Shown: piece by piece, positions 36,280-45,710 of the stretch
Position numbering within the stretch: position 1 is the first letter of the stretch
Layout of the letters: the number at the start of each line of letters is the position of its first letter
Assembly: GCF_007483685.1 (NCBI RefSeq)
Contig: NZ_VMKN01000001.1
Span: forward strand, 1,724,393-1,788,392
DNA length: 64,000 bases
Source of the DNA: Litoribacter populi
GTDB lineage: Bacteria > Bacteroidota > Bacteroidia > Cytophagales > Cyclobacteriaceae
Reading direction: 5' to 3'
The notes under the pieces: model-generated
Databases searched by the model: none
What the model was told of the DNA's origin: nothing
What the model saw: the letters and a program-made list of their open reading frames with translations, nothing else
Program-made: the position numbers and the translations under genes

Positions 36280-38493
36280 ATGGGTAAAATGATAATTGTT
36301 TCTAATAGGTTGCCAATTAACTCAACTGGAAGAGGAGACAAGGGTCTATTGCAGATTTCGGCAGGGGAATATGCCTCCGGACTTTTAAATCAATTTGATT
36401 TTAATAAAGAGGAATTTCTTTGGTTTGGTTGGCCGGGTTTTTCCGTGCCAGAAGCTGAGGGAAGGGCGGAAATGATAGTGTCTCTTAAGGAAAAGGGGAT
36501 GGTGCCGGTCTTTTTAGACCAGAACGAAGCCGAACAGTTTTATAATGGCTTTTGCAATGAGACTTTGTGGCCTACCTATCATTATTTTACTCAATATATA
36601 GCTTTCGATGATGAACTTTGGGAAGTATATAAGATGGTAAACGATAGATATTGCCAAGCTATCCTCAAAAAGGCTCAACCTGGGGATACGGTATGGATCC
36701 ATGACTACCATTTATTATTGCTGCCTCAAATGCTTAAAGACCAACTTCCTGACTTAAAAATTGGTTTTTTCCAACACATACCTTTCCCTTCCTACGAAAT
36801 ATTTAGAGTGTTGCCTTGGAGAGATGAGATTTTAAAGGGTATGTGTGGGGCTGACCTTGTTGGCTTTAACACTTACGATGACATGAGACATTTTCTAAGT
36901 TCGGTAGGCAGAATTCTAGGCTATAGCCACGAAGCGGGCTTTATTCATACCCCCAACCACTTAGTCAATGTAGACTCATTTCCATTAGGAGTCAATTATG
37001 ATAAATTCCAAGAAGCAGCCAATAGTAGTGAAGTTTGCGAGTTGGTCGATCAATATAAAAAGGAATTGGGAAGTCAAAAGCTTGTCCTGACCAGCGACCG
37101 GTTGGATTATAGCAAAGGGCTCCTACAACGGCTAAAGGCCTTCGATCTTTTGATTGACAATCATCCGGAATATCTCGAAAAGGTATCCATGGTCATGATC
37201 GTAATGCCTTCAAGGACAGCTGTGCCCGAGTATCAGGAACTCAAGGAGAAGATAGATACTCTCGTAGGGAGAATAAATAGCAAGTATTCCTCCTTGGATT
37301 GGATGCCCATCCATTATTTTTATCGAAGGTTGTCTTTTACTGAATTGGTTGCCTATTATAGGGTTTCCTCGGTGGCATTAGTGACACCTTTACGGGATGG
37401 GATGAATTTGGTCTGCAAGGAATTCATTGCCTCCCGCATTTCTGGAGATGGGGTGTTGGTTCTTTCAGAAATGGCTGGGGCAAGCAAGGAATTACAGGAA
37501 GCCATTATAGTAAATCCCAACAATATTAAAATGATGGAAAAAGCCATTTACTCTGCACTTAATTGTCCCCTCCAATTACAGCAGAAAAAAATGAAAATTA
37601 TGCAGAGGACGGTTAAGAAATATGATGTCTTCCATTGGAGTAAGATTTTTTTATCGTCGCTGGATAAGGTAGTTCATAAACAGCAAAAATTAAAATCAAG
37701 GGCTCTAGGAAGTAAAGAAATCAGCCAATTAAAGCAAGATTTTGAGGGTGCTGAGAAGCCCGTAATTTTCCTTGATTATGATGGAGCTTTGATTGACTAT
37801 AAAGACCAACCTGAAGAGGCTTTGCCGGATAAGCAGGTAATCAATATATTGAAAGAGTTGGGGAAAAATGCAGAAATAGTTATCGTCAGTGGAAGAGATA
37901 AATCTACGTTGGAAAAATGGCTGGACGGTACCCCCGTGCATATTATGGCTGAACATGGGGTGTATTGGAGATACCGTGACACTAAAAATTGGGTCACCAA
38001 AGTAGAGCTTGTCAATGACTGGAAGGCGGCTTTTCGAAAGGAAATGGATGAGTTTGTTGAACGCACACCAGGAACATTTGTTGAGGAAAAGGAGCATTCC
38101 TTGGTTTGGCATTATCGGAAAGTTGAAAGTGGTTTGGGGAATCTGAGGAAAAGAGAACTATTCAGTCATTTGAAATATGTAGCCAGAGGACACCAACTTC
38201 AGGTTCTGGAGGGAAACAGGGCACTGGAAATTAAAAAACCAGACATCAGTAAAAGTAAAGCATGCTTAGAATTTCTTGAAAACCAACCCTATGATTTTGT
38301 TTTGGTAATAGGGGACAATTGGACAGATGAGGAGACTTTCCGAAAACTTTCCCCTAATGCGGTGACAGTACGTGTTGGCTATACATATACCCGAGCCAAA
38401 TATAATCTTCAAAATCACTTTCAAGTAAGAGAGTTTCTTAAAGGCCTTTGTCTGAAGAACTCTAATTTTACTCAAGGGGTAAATTTGGTATAA
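36280..38493 (+). CDS. Bifunctional trehalose-6-phosphate synthase/phosphatase
   Basis: This 737-residue fusion makes trehalose-6-phosphate from UDP-glucose and glucose-6-phosphate and then removes the phosphate. The start ATG 36280 gives [13 protein letters not shown], the normal opening. An upstream TTG frame is less likely. The GT20 domain (1 to about 470) has [28 protein letters not shown] and [14 protein letters not shown]. The C-terminal HAD phosphatase (about 490-730) has FLDYDGALI with the Asp-x-Asp, [15 protein letters not shown] and [12 protein letters not shown]. Trehalose protects against osmotic and drying stress. The phosphatase motif I has Ala where Thr is common. Confidence 0.93.
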   Translation: MGKMIIVSNRLPINSTGRGDKGLLQISAGEYASGLLNQFDFNKEEFLWFGWPGFSVPEAEGRAEMIVSLKEKGMVPVFLDQNEAEQFYNGFCNETLWPTYHYFTQYIAFDDELWEVYKMVNDRYCQAILKKAQPGDTVWIHDYHLLLLPQMLKDQLPDLKIGFFQHIPFPSYEIFRVLPWRDEILKGMCGADLVGFNTYDDMRHFLSSVGRILGYSHEAGFIHTPNHLVNVDSFPLGVNYDKFQEAANSSEVCELVDQYKKELGSQKLVLTSDRLDYSKGLLQRLKAFDLLIDNHPEYLEKVSMVMIVMPSRTAVPEYQELKEKIDTLVGRINSKYSSLDWMPIHYFYRRLSFTELVAYYRVSSVALVTPLRDGMNLVCKEFIASRISGDGVLVLSEMAGASKELQEAIIVNPNNIKMMEKAIYSALNCPLQLQQKKMKIMQRTVKKYDVFHWSKIFLSSLDKVVHKQQKLKSRALGSKEISQLKQDFEGAEKPVIFLDYDGALIDYKDQPEEALPDKQVINILKELGKNAEIVIVSGRDKSTLEKWLDGTPVHIMAEHGVYWRYRDTKNWVTKVELVNDWKAAFRKEMDEFVERTPGTFVEEKEHSLVWHYRKVESGLGNLRKRELFSHLKYVARGHQLQVLEGNRALEIKKPDISKSKACLEFLENQPYDFVLVIGDNWTDEETFRKLSPNAVTVRVGYTYTRAKYNLQNHFQVREFLKGLCLKNSNFTQGVNLV

Positions 38494-38697
38494 ATTACAT
38501 GAGTTTATGCTGTTTTGATTAATGAAGTTTAGTTTTGGTTAAACATTTTGGCATTATTTTAGTCAATTTGGTTTTTGAAAATCTTTTCAGCGTTATGTGC
38601 GTTATACTAAATACTTGTTATTTTATTGGTCAGATTATATTATTTTAAGGATGCAGAGAAATTTTGATTTTTCTTGAAGATCCAAAATCCCAAGAGT

Positions 38698-40197
38698 ATG
38701 TCACAGTCAATGTTTGAGAACTTATCGCTAAGAGCCAAGGAACACACCCGAAACCAGGCTTTATCTGCACTTACTCAGGATCCCTTGGCTAAGGAGTGGG
38801 GGACCTGGCATTACGATTTAATTTTCAAAAAGCTCAGTTGGTCAGAAGAACTTAATGATATTTTTAAAGTAGAAGGAAAAAAAGGGCAGGGCTTTGAACC
38901 CTATTTAAATTTAGTGGTAGAGGAAGATAGGGAAAGAGTCAGAAATGCTCTCAATTTTGCTTCGCAAGAAGGAAAAGATGATGCTTTGATGCATAAGGTT
39001 AAACTGAAAAATGGAAGCATCAAAACCCTTTTCTTGGAAATCAAAATTGCTTATGACAATGTTGGAAAGCCTTTAATTGTATTCGGTGTTCTTAACGATG
39101 TAACTGATACCAAGCATGTTCAAAGCCAAGAGGTGAAGTTGTTGAATGTCATTCAGCATAGTGTGAATGAAATTTACTTGTTTGATGCAGAAACTTTAAA
39201 GTTTCTTTATATTAACGACGGCGCCCTTAATAATAGCGGTTATCAAGTAAGTGAAGTTAAGCAAATGACTCCACTGGATATAAAACCTGAATTTACAGAA
39301 GAGCAATTCCAGGCGTTGGTGAAACCATTGCTAGATGGCACGCAAGAAAAGGTTTTGTTTGAAACAGTTCATTTAAGAAAAGATGGCAGCCTTTATCCTG
39401 TAGAGATTCACTTACAACTCATGGGACATGGAGATAATAAGGCGTTTTTAGCCATTGTCTTGGATATAACCCAGAGAAAAAAGGCGGAAGAGAAAATCCA
39501 ACAAAGTAATAAAACACTTAAGGATCAAAATAAGCAACTATTAAGTTTTTGCGATTTGGTCTTGAAAAATTTAAAAGAGCCACTTCATAACCTTGATGCA
39601 CTAACTGAAGATCTTGAAAAAGCTTCAGGAGAAAACATAAGAAAAAGCCTAATCCCAAAACTTCGGCCTGAAATCACTCATCTTCAAGAGACTTTTGAGT
39701 ATTTAATTGAAGGGTTGAGGGTAAGCCAAAACCTTGAAATGGAGGCCAAGGAAAATAATCTGGAAGCTTGTATTGAAAGAATTTTTGAAAAATTTGAAAG
39801 TGAGCTTGCTCTATATAAACCAAAGGTCGAGCTAGACCTTAAGAATATCAAATTCATAAAATGCCCACCTAAATATTTTTGTAGTATTATAGAAAATATA
39901 ACAAGCAACGCTTTCAAGTATCATTCACCCGAAAGGGAACTTCAAATTAAAATTGGTGCTGAGTATGTGAATAGCAGTACGCTACTCACTATTACTGATA
40001 ATGGTGTTGGAATGGATGTGGAGGAATCTGGGGATTCAATATTTGAAATAAAACAAAATATAAAGCATCCGAAATCAAAAGGCTTTGGCCTGTTTCTAAC
40101 CAAAACCCAAGTAGACGCAATTGGCGGCACAATTTGGGTTGAAAGTCAGCTTGAAAAGGGAACTACTTTTTTCATAGAATTTCCCGACCAGAAATAA
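38698..40197 (+). CDS. PAS-PAS sensor protein with HATPase domain but no phosphoacceptor histidine
   Basis: This protein has about 499 residues from ATG 38698. Two PAS domains are seen at about residues 32-140 and 145-262 (YINDGALNNSGYQVSEV, then VHLRKDGSLYPVEIHL). The region where HisKA would carry Ser-His-Asn-Leu-Arg-Glu-Pro-Leu reads VLKNLKEPLHNL, so Lys290 takes the place of the histidine. The ATPase domain is intact: IENITSNAFKY (N box), ITDNGVGMD (G1) and GFGLFLTK (G2). It is cytosolic, with no membrane helix. It may phosphorylate nothing by itself, act as a pseudokinase partner or bind ATP as a switch. No response regulator is adjacent. Confidence 0.8.
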   Translation: MSQSMFENLSLRAKEHTRNQALSALTQDPLAKEWGTWHYDLIFKKLSWSEELNDIFKVEGKKGQGFEPYLNLVVEEDRERVRNALNFASQEGKDDALMHKVKLKNGSIKTLFLEIKIAYDNVGKPLIVFGVLNDVTDTKHVQSQEVKLLNVIQHSVNEIYLFDAETLKFLYINDGALNNSGYQVSEVKQMTPLDIKPEFTEEQFQALVKPLLDGTQEKVLFETVHLRKDGSLYPVEIHLQLMGHGDNKAFLAIVLDITQRKKAEEKIQQSNKTLKDQNKQLLSFCDLVLKNLKEPLHNLDALTEDLEKASGENIRKSLIPKLRPEITHLQETFEYLIEGLRVSQNLEMEAKENNLEACIERIFEKFESELALYKPKVELDLKNIKFIKCPPKYFCSIIENITSNAFKYHSPERELQIKIGAEYVNSSTLLTITDNGVGMDVEESGDSIFEIKQNIKHPKSKGFGLFLTKTQVDAIGGTIWVESQLEKGTTFFIEFPDQK

Positions 40198-40198
40198 T

Positions 40199-40232
40199 AA
40201 AGAAGAGACCGTATTTATCCGGTCTCTTCTTT
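40199..40232. terminator. Bidirectional terminator between the PAS sensor and CinA-like genes
   Basis: Perfect 13-bp arms AAAGAAGAGACCG / CGGTCTCTTCTTT with an eight-base loop and a T tract. The stop codon of the minus-strand CinA-like gene (40215-40217) lies in the loop. Confidence 0.9.
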
Positions 40233-40742
40233 TTGCTTTAAATATTCAGCAAACTTTTTTATCAAAATAGCTGCATAATCCTCCCGTTTCTCTTCTGGAC
40301 TTTCTTTATCGCTTTCTATTTTTTTACAAAACAGCAATTCTCCATTTTGCGCTGCCGCTCCATAGGCATATAGATCATATATGCCCTCCTCGGGATAAGG
40401 AGAGGCAAAGCCAGTCAGAGCTAGACCAAAATCCGATTGATATAGCTTACAAATGTTGACAGCTAGCATTTTGGATACCTCCCATGATACCCCATTGCAA
40501 GGTTCGCTGAGAGATAGGGGGACCTCTAGCTGTCTTTTCTTCTGTTCGCAATTATAAACGGTAAGTCCACCTTCGAAAAATAACCCAGCCTCTTCTTCAG
40601 CACTAAACAGCAATTGGAGTGCCCCCGAAGAAGCACTTTCTGCAACCGCCAAGGTTAACTTATTTTTCTTGCAATGCTCTTTGATCAGGTCAAGGTCAAT
40701 CTTAATGTTTTTATGAAATGCAATCGGTGTATCCTTTGCCAT
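40215..40742 (-). CDS. CinA C-terminal family protein (PncC-like amidohydrolase)
   Basis: This 175-residue protein corresponds to the CinA C-terminal domain, which in PncC deamidates nicotinamide mononucleotide. LTLAVAESASSGALQLLFS carries the catalytic Ser of the AES motif, although the usual Cys-Thr-Gly-Gly following it has become Ala-Ser-Ser-Gly. TVYNCEQKKRQLEVP provides the Lys. The C-terminal FGLALTGFASPY matches GLAITGIAGP. Stand-alone versions are common in stress gene clusters with catalases and DUF892 proteins. Whether this version is still an active amidohydrolase is uncertain because of the altered motif. Confidence 0.8.
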   Translation of the reverse strand: MAKDTPIAFHKNIKIDLDLIKEHCKKNKLTLAVAESASSGALQLLFSAEEEAGLFFEGGLTVYNCEQKKRQLEVPLSLSEPCNGVSWEVSKMLAVNICKLYQSDFGLALTGFASPYPEEGIYDLYAYGAAAQNGELLFCKKIESDKESPEEKREDYAAILIKKFAEYLKQKEETG

Positions 40743-41107
40743 ATACTCTCATTTATGCTTTAAACTTTAAGTACTCGAGATTTAGCGTGATTTTTAAAGA
40801 TCAAAAATGTGGTTGACATATAACTAAAACCATTCCAATTTTCAGTGTGTATTTGATAATGAATTTGCGTGTTGGTACAGGTATCCAGTTGAAATTCAAA
40901 AGCATAAATTGAAGAAAGCTATTTGAAGTAATAAATTTTGTTTTTATAACCCTTATTTTGCTTTGTGATATTTTTTTTGATTTTAATAGAATTAATTGCT
41001 TGATTTGAAATGTAGGGTAATTGAATGTTTTGTTTCAGTTGTCGATAGTCTACATAAATTAGTATTTTGAATTTTCAACCAATTTCTCACCAACAAACAC
41101 ATTGATT
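40743..41107. other. AT-rich gene-free divergent region
   Basis: No credible gene. It lies between the divergent CinA-like and DUF4328 genes. Several TTTTG-type stretches occur (for example TATTTTG at about 41060), but none with the spacing of a full Bacteroidota promoter, so I make no firm promoter call. Confidence 0.3.
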
Positions 41108-41758
41108 ATGGGGCAAGTTTTACAGAATGATTATCGAGCTTACAGAGTTTTGTCCATATTGGCAATCGTGTTCTTCCTGACACTTTCATGCTTGTTTTTC
41201 AGCTATTTGGAATTACAAATGCTCTCTGGAATGACAAGTAGAAATGCCATACCCTCAATGATGGTCGATTTGAGACAGGGTCTTTTGGGCAACCTTCAGA
41301 TTATATTTCTGATTGGAGCTGCTTACCTATTTGTAAAATGGTTTAAAACAGCTTATCATAACCTTCATCAAATAGATACCAAAAGCCTGGCTTTCAATGA
41401 GCGTTGGTCGATTGTTTGTTGGTTGATGCCAATCTATAATTTTTATCACCCCTATCAGATCATGAAGGAAATCTGGGTAAAAACTCAGGAGTTTAACTAC
41501 GGGACGCAAGTGCAGCGCACTCCCCTGATAGATTTATGGTGGGTACTATGTGTGATCAATGTAATAGGAAGAATTGTTTATTTGCGTTTAGCCTTTCATG
41601 CAGATACGGTTTTGGAAATTCATAATGCTACGCAAATGGGTATATTCATGGACCTTCTCGGGTTGTTTACTTTATTTATTACGTTTAGCTTGATCCATAA
41701 AGTGATGGAGTTTGAAAGGGATTTAATTACTGCTAGGCAGAATTTAATAGGAGCTTGA
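41108..41758 (+). CDS. DUF4328 membrane protein
   Basis: This protein has 216 residues from ATG 41108. It has about six hydrophobic helices. The middle carries VKWFKTAYHNLHQI, then ERWSIVCWLMPIYNFYHPYQIMKEIW, the DUF4328 signature of a charged loop followed by a Pro-containing helix. The function is unknown. It ends directly before a strong terminator and converges on the SDR pseudogene. Confidence 0.85.
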   Translation: MGQVLQNDYRAYRVLSILAIVFFLTLSCLFFSYLELQMLSGMTSRNAIPSMMVDLRQGLLGNLQIIFLIGAAYLFVKWFKTAYHNLHQIDTKSLAFNERWSIVCWLMPIYNFYHPYQIMKEIWVKTQEFNYGTQVQRTPLIDLWWVLCVINVIGRIVYLRLAFHADTVLEIHNATQMGIFMDLLGLFTLFITFSLIHKVMEFERDLITARQNLIGA

Positions 41759-41779
41759 TTAGTTTGGGTTTATATGTAG

Positions 41780-41813
41780 AAAAGGGCTGAGAAAACATTT
41801 CTTCAGCCCTTTT
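41780..41813. terminator. Strong terminator after the DUF4328 gene
   Basis: Eleven-bp outer stem AAAAGGGCTGA / TCAGCCCTTTT extended by four further pairs (GAAA/TTTC) past one bulged base, then a T-rich tail. It likely also serves the convergent SDR pseudogene. Confidence 0.85.
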
Positions 41814-41818
41814 TATAT

Positions 41819-42323
41819 TCATTGTGCCAAATAACCACCGTCCACCGGATAATAGCAACCTGTGACGAAGGAAGCCTTATCTGAGCTTAGCCATAATACC
41901 AATTCTGCCACCTCAGAGGATTCACCTAATCTTTCAATAGAGTGAAGGGTGACTAACCTATCAAGTTGCTCTTGGGCGAGGTTGTTGTCTAGTAAAGGCG
42001 TTTTGATATAGGCTGGACCTACAGAGTTCCACCGGATTTTTTGATTGGCATATTCCAAGCCGGTAGCCTTGGTAAGCCCAACCACACCGTGTTTGGCTGC
42101 CTACCAATTGTTGATTTCCATCAGCCTTACCAACATCAGCCTGGATAAAAAATGCTTCTCCGCCATCTTTTTTAATGTCGTCCACAGTTTTGTGGCCACC
42201 TTCTTCGTTTAAATCGCTTACGATTACTTTGGCGCCTTCTTTGGCGTAGGAGACTGCTACTGCATGGCCAATTCCAGAACCAGCTCCGGTAACAAGGGCT
42301 ACTTTGTTTTCAAGGCATTTCAT
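41819..42323 (-). pseudogene. Short-chain dehydrogenase with an internal deletion
   Basis: The N-terminal part is normal: KVALVTGAGSGIGHAVAVSYAKEGAKVIVSD and FFIQADVGKAD. The C-terminal part is normal too, with [20 protein letters not shown] and [10 protein letters not shown], ending VDGGYL. Between them the family normally has about 80 residues holding NAG and the catalytic Ser and Tyr. These are missing, and the two halves meet in different frames at about 42098-42112. A deletion near 250 bp that is not a multiple of three explains this, leaving no functional enzyme. It resembles glucose-1-dehydrogenase-like SDRs. Confidence 0.9.
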
Positions 42324-42342
42324 GGACGTTAAAATTTTAGTG

Positions 42343-42867
42343 TCATTTAGGAGGATAAAAGTTTAGGTTTTTTACATTATCGATCTGGGAATCTATAGTT
42401 GGTATAATGGTAATGCTTCCAGTAGTTTCTAATATGATTGCATCAATATTGGCTAGGCTAGCAAAGCCTTGATCGCGTGCTTTCGACCGGATTTCCTCTA
42501 TGGTTACCCTTTCGTGCTTCATGGCTTTTTCCAATGGTCTTCCTTTATATAAAATTAAGGAAGGGGTGCTAGTTACCAAACCTTTAATAAAAGAAACCCT
42601 TACTGACAGCCAAGTGATTATAAATTGGAGACTTATCAATATGAAAAGGGCTAAAACCCCATCAAGCAAGGCTACATCTTTATTCAATGAAACATTGGCT
42701 AATGTAGAGCCTAGAGCCACTGTAATTACAAAATCGAAGGCGTTCATTTTTGAAAGGGTCCGTTTGCCCGAAGCCCTTAACATTGTAATCAGAGAAATAT
42801 AGGCTATTATGGTGATAATGAAAGTTCGAAAAATGCTGTTCCAATCTTCAAAGAATAAGTCTTCCAT
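42343..42867 (-). CDS. DUF421 (YetF-like) membrane protein, third copy
   Basis: This 174-residue protein has three N-terminal membrane helices and the family phrase MLRASGKRTLSKMNAFDFVITVALGSTLANV, then TPSLILYKGRPLEKAMKHERVTIEEIRSKARDQG and a C-terminal strand pattern. It is closer to the standard YetF type than to the pair at 32-33 kb, and it has no zinc ribbon. It lies 20 bases upstream of the SDR pseudogene, so the two were probably an operon. The function is unknown. Confidence 0.85.
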   Translation of the reverse strand: MEDLFFEDWNSIFRTFIITIIAYISLITMLRASGKRTLSKMNAFDFVITVALGSTLANVSLNKDVALLDGVLALFILISLQFIITWLSVRVSFIKGLVTSTPSLILYKGRPLEKAMKHERVTIEEIRSKARDQGFASLANIDAIILETTGSITIIPTIDSQIDNVKNLNFYPPK

Positions 42868-43017
42868 GGTTAGGCTTTTATTAATAACTATGTACCCATC
42901 GATATGTTACGGGCAAATTGCCAAAAAAATAACAGGCTCAAAAGGTATGGTTTAAACAGGTCGGTAGGTTAAAAGTTATATGGTAATAATCTTACACACT
43001 AAATTTTTTAAAATATA

Positions 43018-44409
43018 ATGAAAAACCTCACTAAAAACTCTGATACAGTCAAGACTGATGTTCTAAAGGATGAAAAGGCTACGTATAAGCCCAAAAAGTC
43101 ACTATCAACAACTGATGCTATAGCCTTAATTGTGGGATTAGTGGTCGGAGCAGGGATATTTAAGACTCCCTCTCTTGTGGCAGGCCACGTGGACTCGGCT
43201 GCAGGATTCATGGGGGTTTGGGTATTGGGAGGTGTTTTTTCGTTTATAGGAGCGCTGTGTTATGCAGAGTTGACCACGGCATACCCAAATGCTGGAGGAG
43301 ATTATCACTTTATTCGGCTATCTTTTGGAAGAAAAGTGGCCTTTTTATTTGCGTGGGCTAGGATGAGCGTTATTCAAACCGGTTCTATTGCTTTGTTGGC
43401 TTTTATCTTCGGTGATTATGCTACGCAACTATACGCTTTAGGTGACTATTCCTCCGTTATATATGCAGCTTTAGCAATTTTGATTTTAACCTCAATCAAT
43501 ATTTTAGGAGTGAATATGGGAACTGGAGTCCAGAAAATACTGACTCTTGCGGAAATTGTTGGTATTCTGCTTCTGATTGGAGTGGGCGTTTTTTATGGTA
43601 GTGAAAGTGTTGTCTCTGGCGCTGAAATGCTAGATAATGACTCAATTTTAAATACCAATTTCGGGCTGGCGATGGTGTTTGTACTTTTGACTTTTGGAGG
43701 ATGGAATGAGGCTGCATACATTTCCGCTGAGCTGAAGTCGGGAAAAAAACAAATGGTAAGGGCTCTCTTGATAGGGATTGGAATAATTACTTTGCTGTAT
43801 GGATTGATCAACCTTTCCTATTTAAAAGTATTGGGGCTAGAGGGGATGGCTACTTCTTCTGCCATTGCTAGCGATATGATGATGGCAAGTTTGGGAAGAG
43901 GATGGGCAATTGTTATCGTTGTATTGGTAGCAATAGCGGCATTGACCTCGGCCAATGCTACCATCTTTACAGGTGCTAGGTCCAATTATGCTCTAGGGCG
44001 TGACTTTGAGGTGTTTTCAGCTTTGGGTAATTGGAACCATGATCTTTCAGTTCCAAAAATGGCATTTATTGTTCAAGGGGTGGTTTCATTGTCCTTAGTG
44101 GGGCTAGGAATTTTCTCTAGGGATGGTTTTGAAACCATGGTAGAATATACTGCACCTGTTTTCTGGTTCTTTTTTTTACTGACCGGAATTGGTCTTTTCA
44201 TATTGAGGGTTAAATATAGGGCGCAGAAATCTGCTTTTCAGGTGCCTTTTTACCCCGTCTTACCTATAATTTTCTGCTTAACCAGCCTCTATTTATTGTA
44301 TTCCAGTGTGGCTTATACAGGGTGGGGGGCTTTGGTTGGTATAGGGGTGTTGATAATAGGTTTTTTTCCATTGGTACTTCAAAAGAATAAAAAATTAAAA
44401 TCAAAATGA
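43018..44409 (+). CDS. APC family amino-acid permease
   Basis: This 463-residue inner-membrane transporter has about twelve helices, preceded by a 30-residue cytosolic stretch. The first helix has the APC signature DAIALIVGLVVGAGIFKTPSLVAG. Residues about 85-100 have ELTTAYPNAGGDYHFI. The later NEAAYISAELKSGKK matches the family's central helix-8 region, and SANATIFTGARSNYALGRD is typical of permeases related to basic or small neutral amino acids. The substrate cannot be assigned. It is followed 43 bases later by the exported methyltransferase, so an operon is possible. Confidence 0.88.
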   Translation: MKNLTKNSDTVKTDVLKDEKATYKPKKSLSTTDAIALIVGLVVGAGIFKTPSLVAGHVDSAAGFMGVWVLGGVFSFIGALCYAELTTAYPNAGGDYHFIRLSFGRKVAFLFAWARMSVIQTGSIALLAFIFGDYATQLYALGDYSSVIYAALAILILTSINILGVNMGTGVQKILTLAEIVGILLLIGVGVFYGSESVVSGAEMLDNDSILNTNFGLAMVFVLLTFGGWNEAAYISAELKSGKKQMVRALLIGIGIITLLYGLINLSYLKVLGLEGMATSSAIASDMMMASLGRGWAIVIVVLVAIAALTSANATIFTGARSNYALGRDFEVFSALGNWNHDLSVPKMAFIVQGVVSLSLVGLGIFSRDGFETMVEYTAPVFWFFFLLTGIGLFILRVKYRAQKSAFQVPFYPVLPIIFCLTSLYLLYSSVAYTGWGALVGIGVLIIGFFPLVLQKNKKLKSK

Positions 44410-44452
44410 CCTAAAAGTAGTTATGATATAATTCACCTAACCACAAGTTCTA

Positions 44453-45022
44453 ATGAAAAACTTACTAAAATTATTTGCTGTGGGTATTCTGATTTTTTGT
44501 ATTACCCCAATGGTATACGCTCAAAAGACCTTACCCTCGGTCGCTCTTGATGTACCGTATGTACCTACCAAAGAAAAAATCGTAAATGAGATGCTAGAAA
44601 TGGCCGATGTGAAGGGAGATGATATTTTATACGACCTTGGATCCGGTGATGGTAGAATCCCTATTACGGCTGCTAAAAGATTTGGCACAAGAGGGGTAGG
44701 GGTAGATATCAATCCACTCAGAATAGAAGAAGCTAATGCCAGGGCCGAAAAAGAAGAAGTGACCGACAAAGTGAAGTTCATCGAAGGCAATATTTTCGAT
44801 GTTGATTTTAGTGAAGCAACTGTTGTAACCCTTTACCTTCTACCTCAGGTTAATATGAAATTGAGGCCTAAAATCCTGGACCTGAAACCTGGAACACGAG
44901 TAGTATCTCACAATTATGACATGGGGGATTGGGAACCACTTAAAATGAGGAAAATTGAGAGTGACAAAGGTTTTGTTCACACCATATATTATTGGGTGGT
45001 GCCTGAAAAAGATTCCAAATAG
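44453..45022 (+). CDS. Exported SAM-dependent methyltransferase-like protein
   Basis: This 189-residue protein has a clear signal peptide (MKNLLKLFAVGILIF, cleavage near VYA-Q at residue 23-24). The mature part is a class I methyltransferase fold: DLGSGDGRIPITAAKRFGTRGVGVDI at residues 61-86 (motif I with the SAM acidic residue), then KFIEGNIFDVDFSEATVVTLYLLPQVN and a C-terminal Trp-rich strand. An exported SAM enzyme is unusual because SAM is cytosolic. Known relatives with signal peptides exist in Bacteroidota and Proteobacteria; their substrate is unknown. It ends in a terminator shared with the carbonic anhydrase gene. Confidence 0.85.
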   Translation: MKNLLKLFAVGILIFCITPMVYAQKTLPSVALDVPYVPTKEKIVNEMLEMADVKGDDILYDLGSGDGRIPITAAKRFGTRGVGVDINPLRIEEANARAEKEEVTDKVKFIEGNIFDVDFSEATVVTLYLLPQVNMKLRPKILDLKPGTRVVSHNYDMGDWEPLKMRKIESDKGFVHTIYYWVVPEKDSK

Positions 45023-45025
45023 AAG

Positions 45026-45058
45026 AAAAGCCAGGGCAATTTACCTACCCTGGCTTTT
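45026..45058. terminator. Bidirectional terminator between methyltransferase and carbonic anhydrase genes
   Basis: Perfect 11-bp arms AAAAGCCAGGG / CCCTGGCTTTT with an eleven-base loop and a run of Ts. Confidence 0.9.
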
Positions 45059-45061
45059 TTT

Positions 45062-45682
45062 TTATAACCATTTGACTTTGCCGTTGTCCACATCGTAAAT
45101 GGCTCCAACGATTTTGATGTCCCCACTTTGTTCAAGTTCAGCGACAATTGGACTTTTTTCACGAATTTGGTCCATTACCAATTCCACATTTTTCTTTACT
45201 ACTTCATTGACATATTCCAAATTTTTACCGTTTTTCTCGCCAGAAGCTTCTGCCTTATCCATGGCAGGCTCTATTTTTTTTAATAAGGAAGTCAGATTAC
45301 CCATTTCAAAATGGTCGCAGGCTCCCGCTACAGCACCGCATTTTGTGTGGCCAAGTACGAGGACAATTCTGGTCCCCACAGCTTTACATCCATACTCCAT
45401 ACTTCCCAATACATCCTCATTGACTACATTTCCGGCAACTCGGATACTGAATATATCCCCGATTCCCTGATCAAAAATCAATTCTACCGAGGTTCTAGAA
45501 TCCATGCAGCTCAATACTGTCGCAAATGGAAATTGTCCCATGGTGGTGTCCTGTACTTGCTCGAGTAGGTTGCGCTCAGATTTAATATTTTTGACAAACC
45601 TTTCATTGCCCTCCTTGAGCATTTCAATAGCCTTGTCTGGATTGATTTTGCTCTGAGTTTCTTTAGTGTGTGCTTTTAACAT
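45062..45682 (-). CDS. Beta-carbonic anhydrase
   Basis: This 206-residue cytosolic zinc enzyme interconverts CO2 and bicarbonate. The zinc ligands are C59 (SCMDSR), H112 and C115 (GHTKCG), and the Asp61/Arg63 dyad is present. SMEYGCKAVGTRIVLVLGHTKCGAVAGA and GNVVNEDVLG are standard. There is no signal peptide. The bestrophin gene lies 28 bases upstream on the same strand, so the two probably form an operon. Confidence 0.92.
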   Translation of the reverse strand: MLKAHTKETQSKINPDKAIEMLKEGNERFVKNIKSERNLLEQVQDTTMGQFPFATVLSCMDSRTSVELIFDQGIGDIFSIRVAGNVVNEDVLGSMEYGCKAVGTRIVLVLGHTKCGAVAGACDHFEMGNLTSLLKKIEPAMDKAEASGEKNGKNLEYVNEVVKKNVELVMDQIREKSPIVAELEQSGDIKIVGAIYDVDNGKVKWL

Positions 45683-45710
45683 TGCTATTATAGTTTAGGT
45701 TAACGTATGA

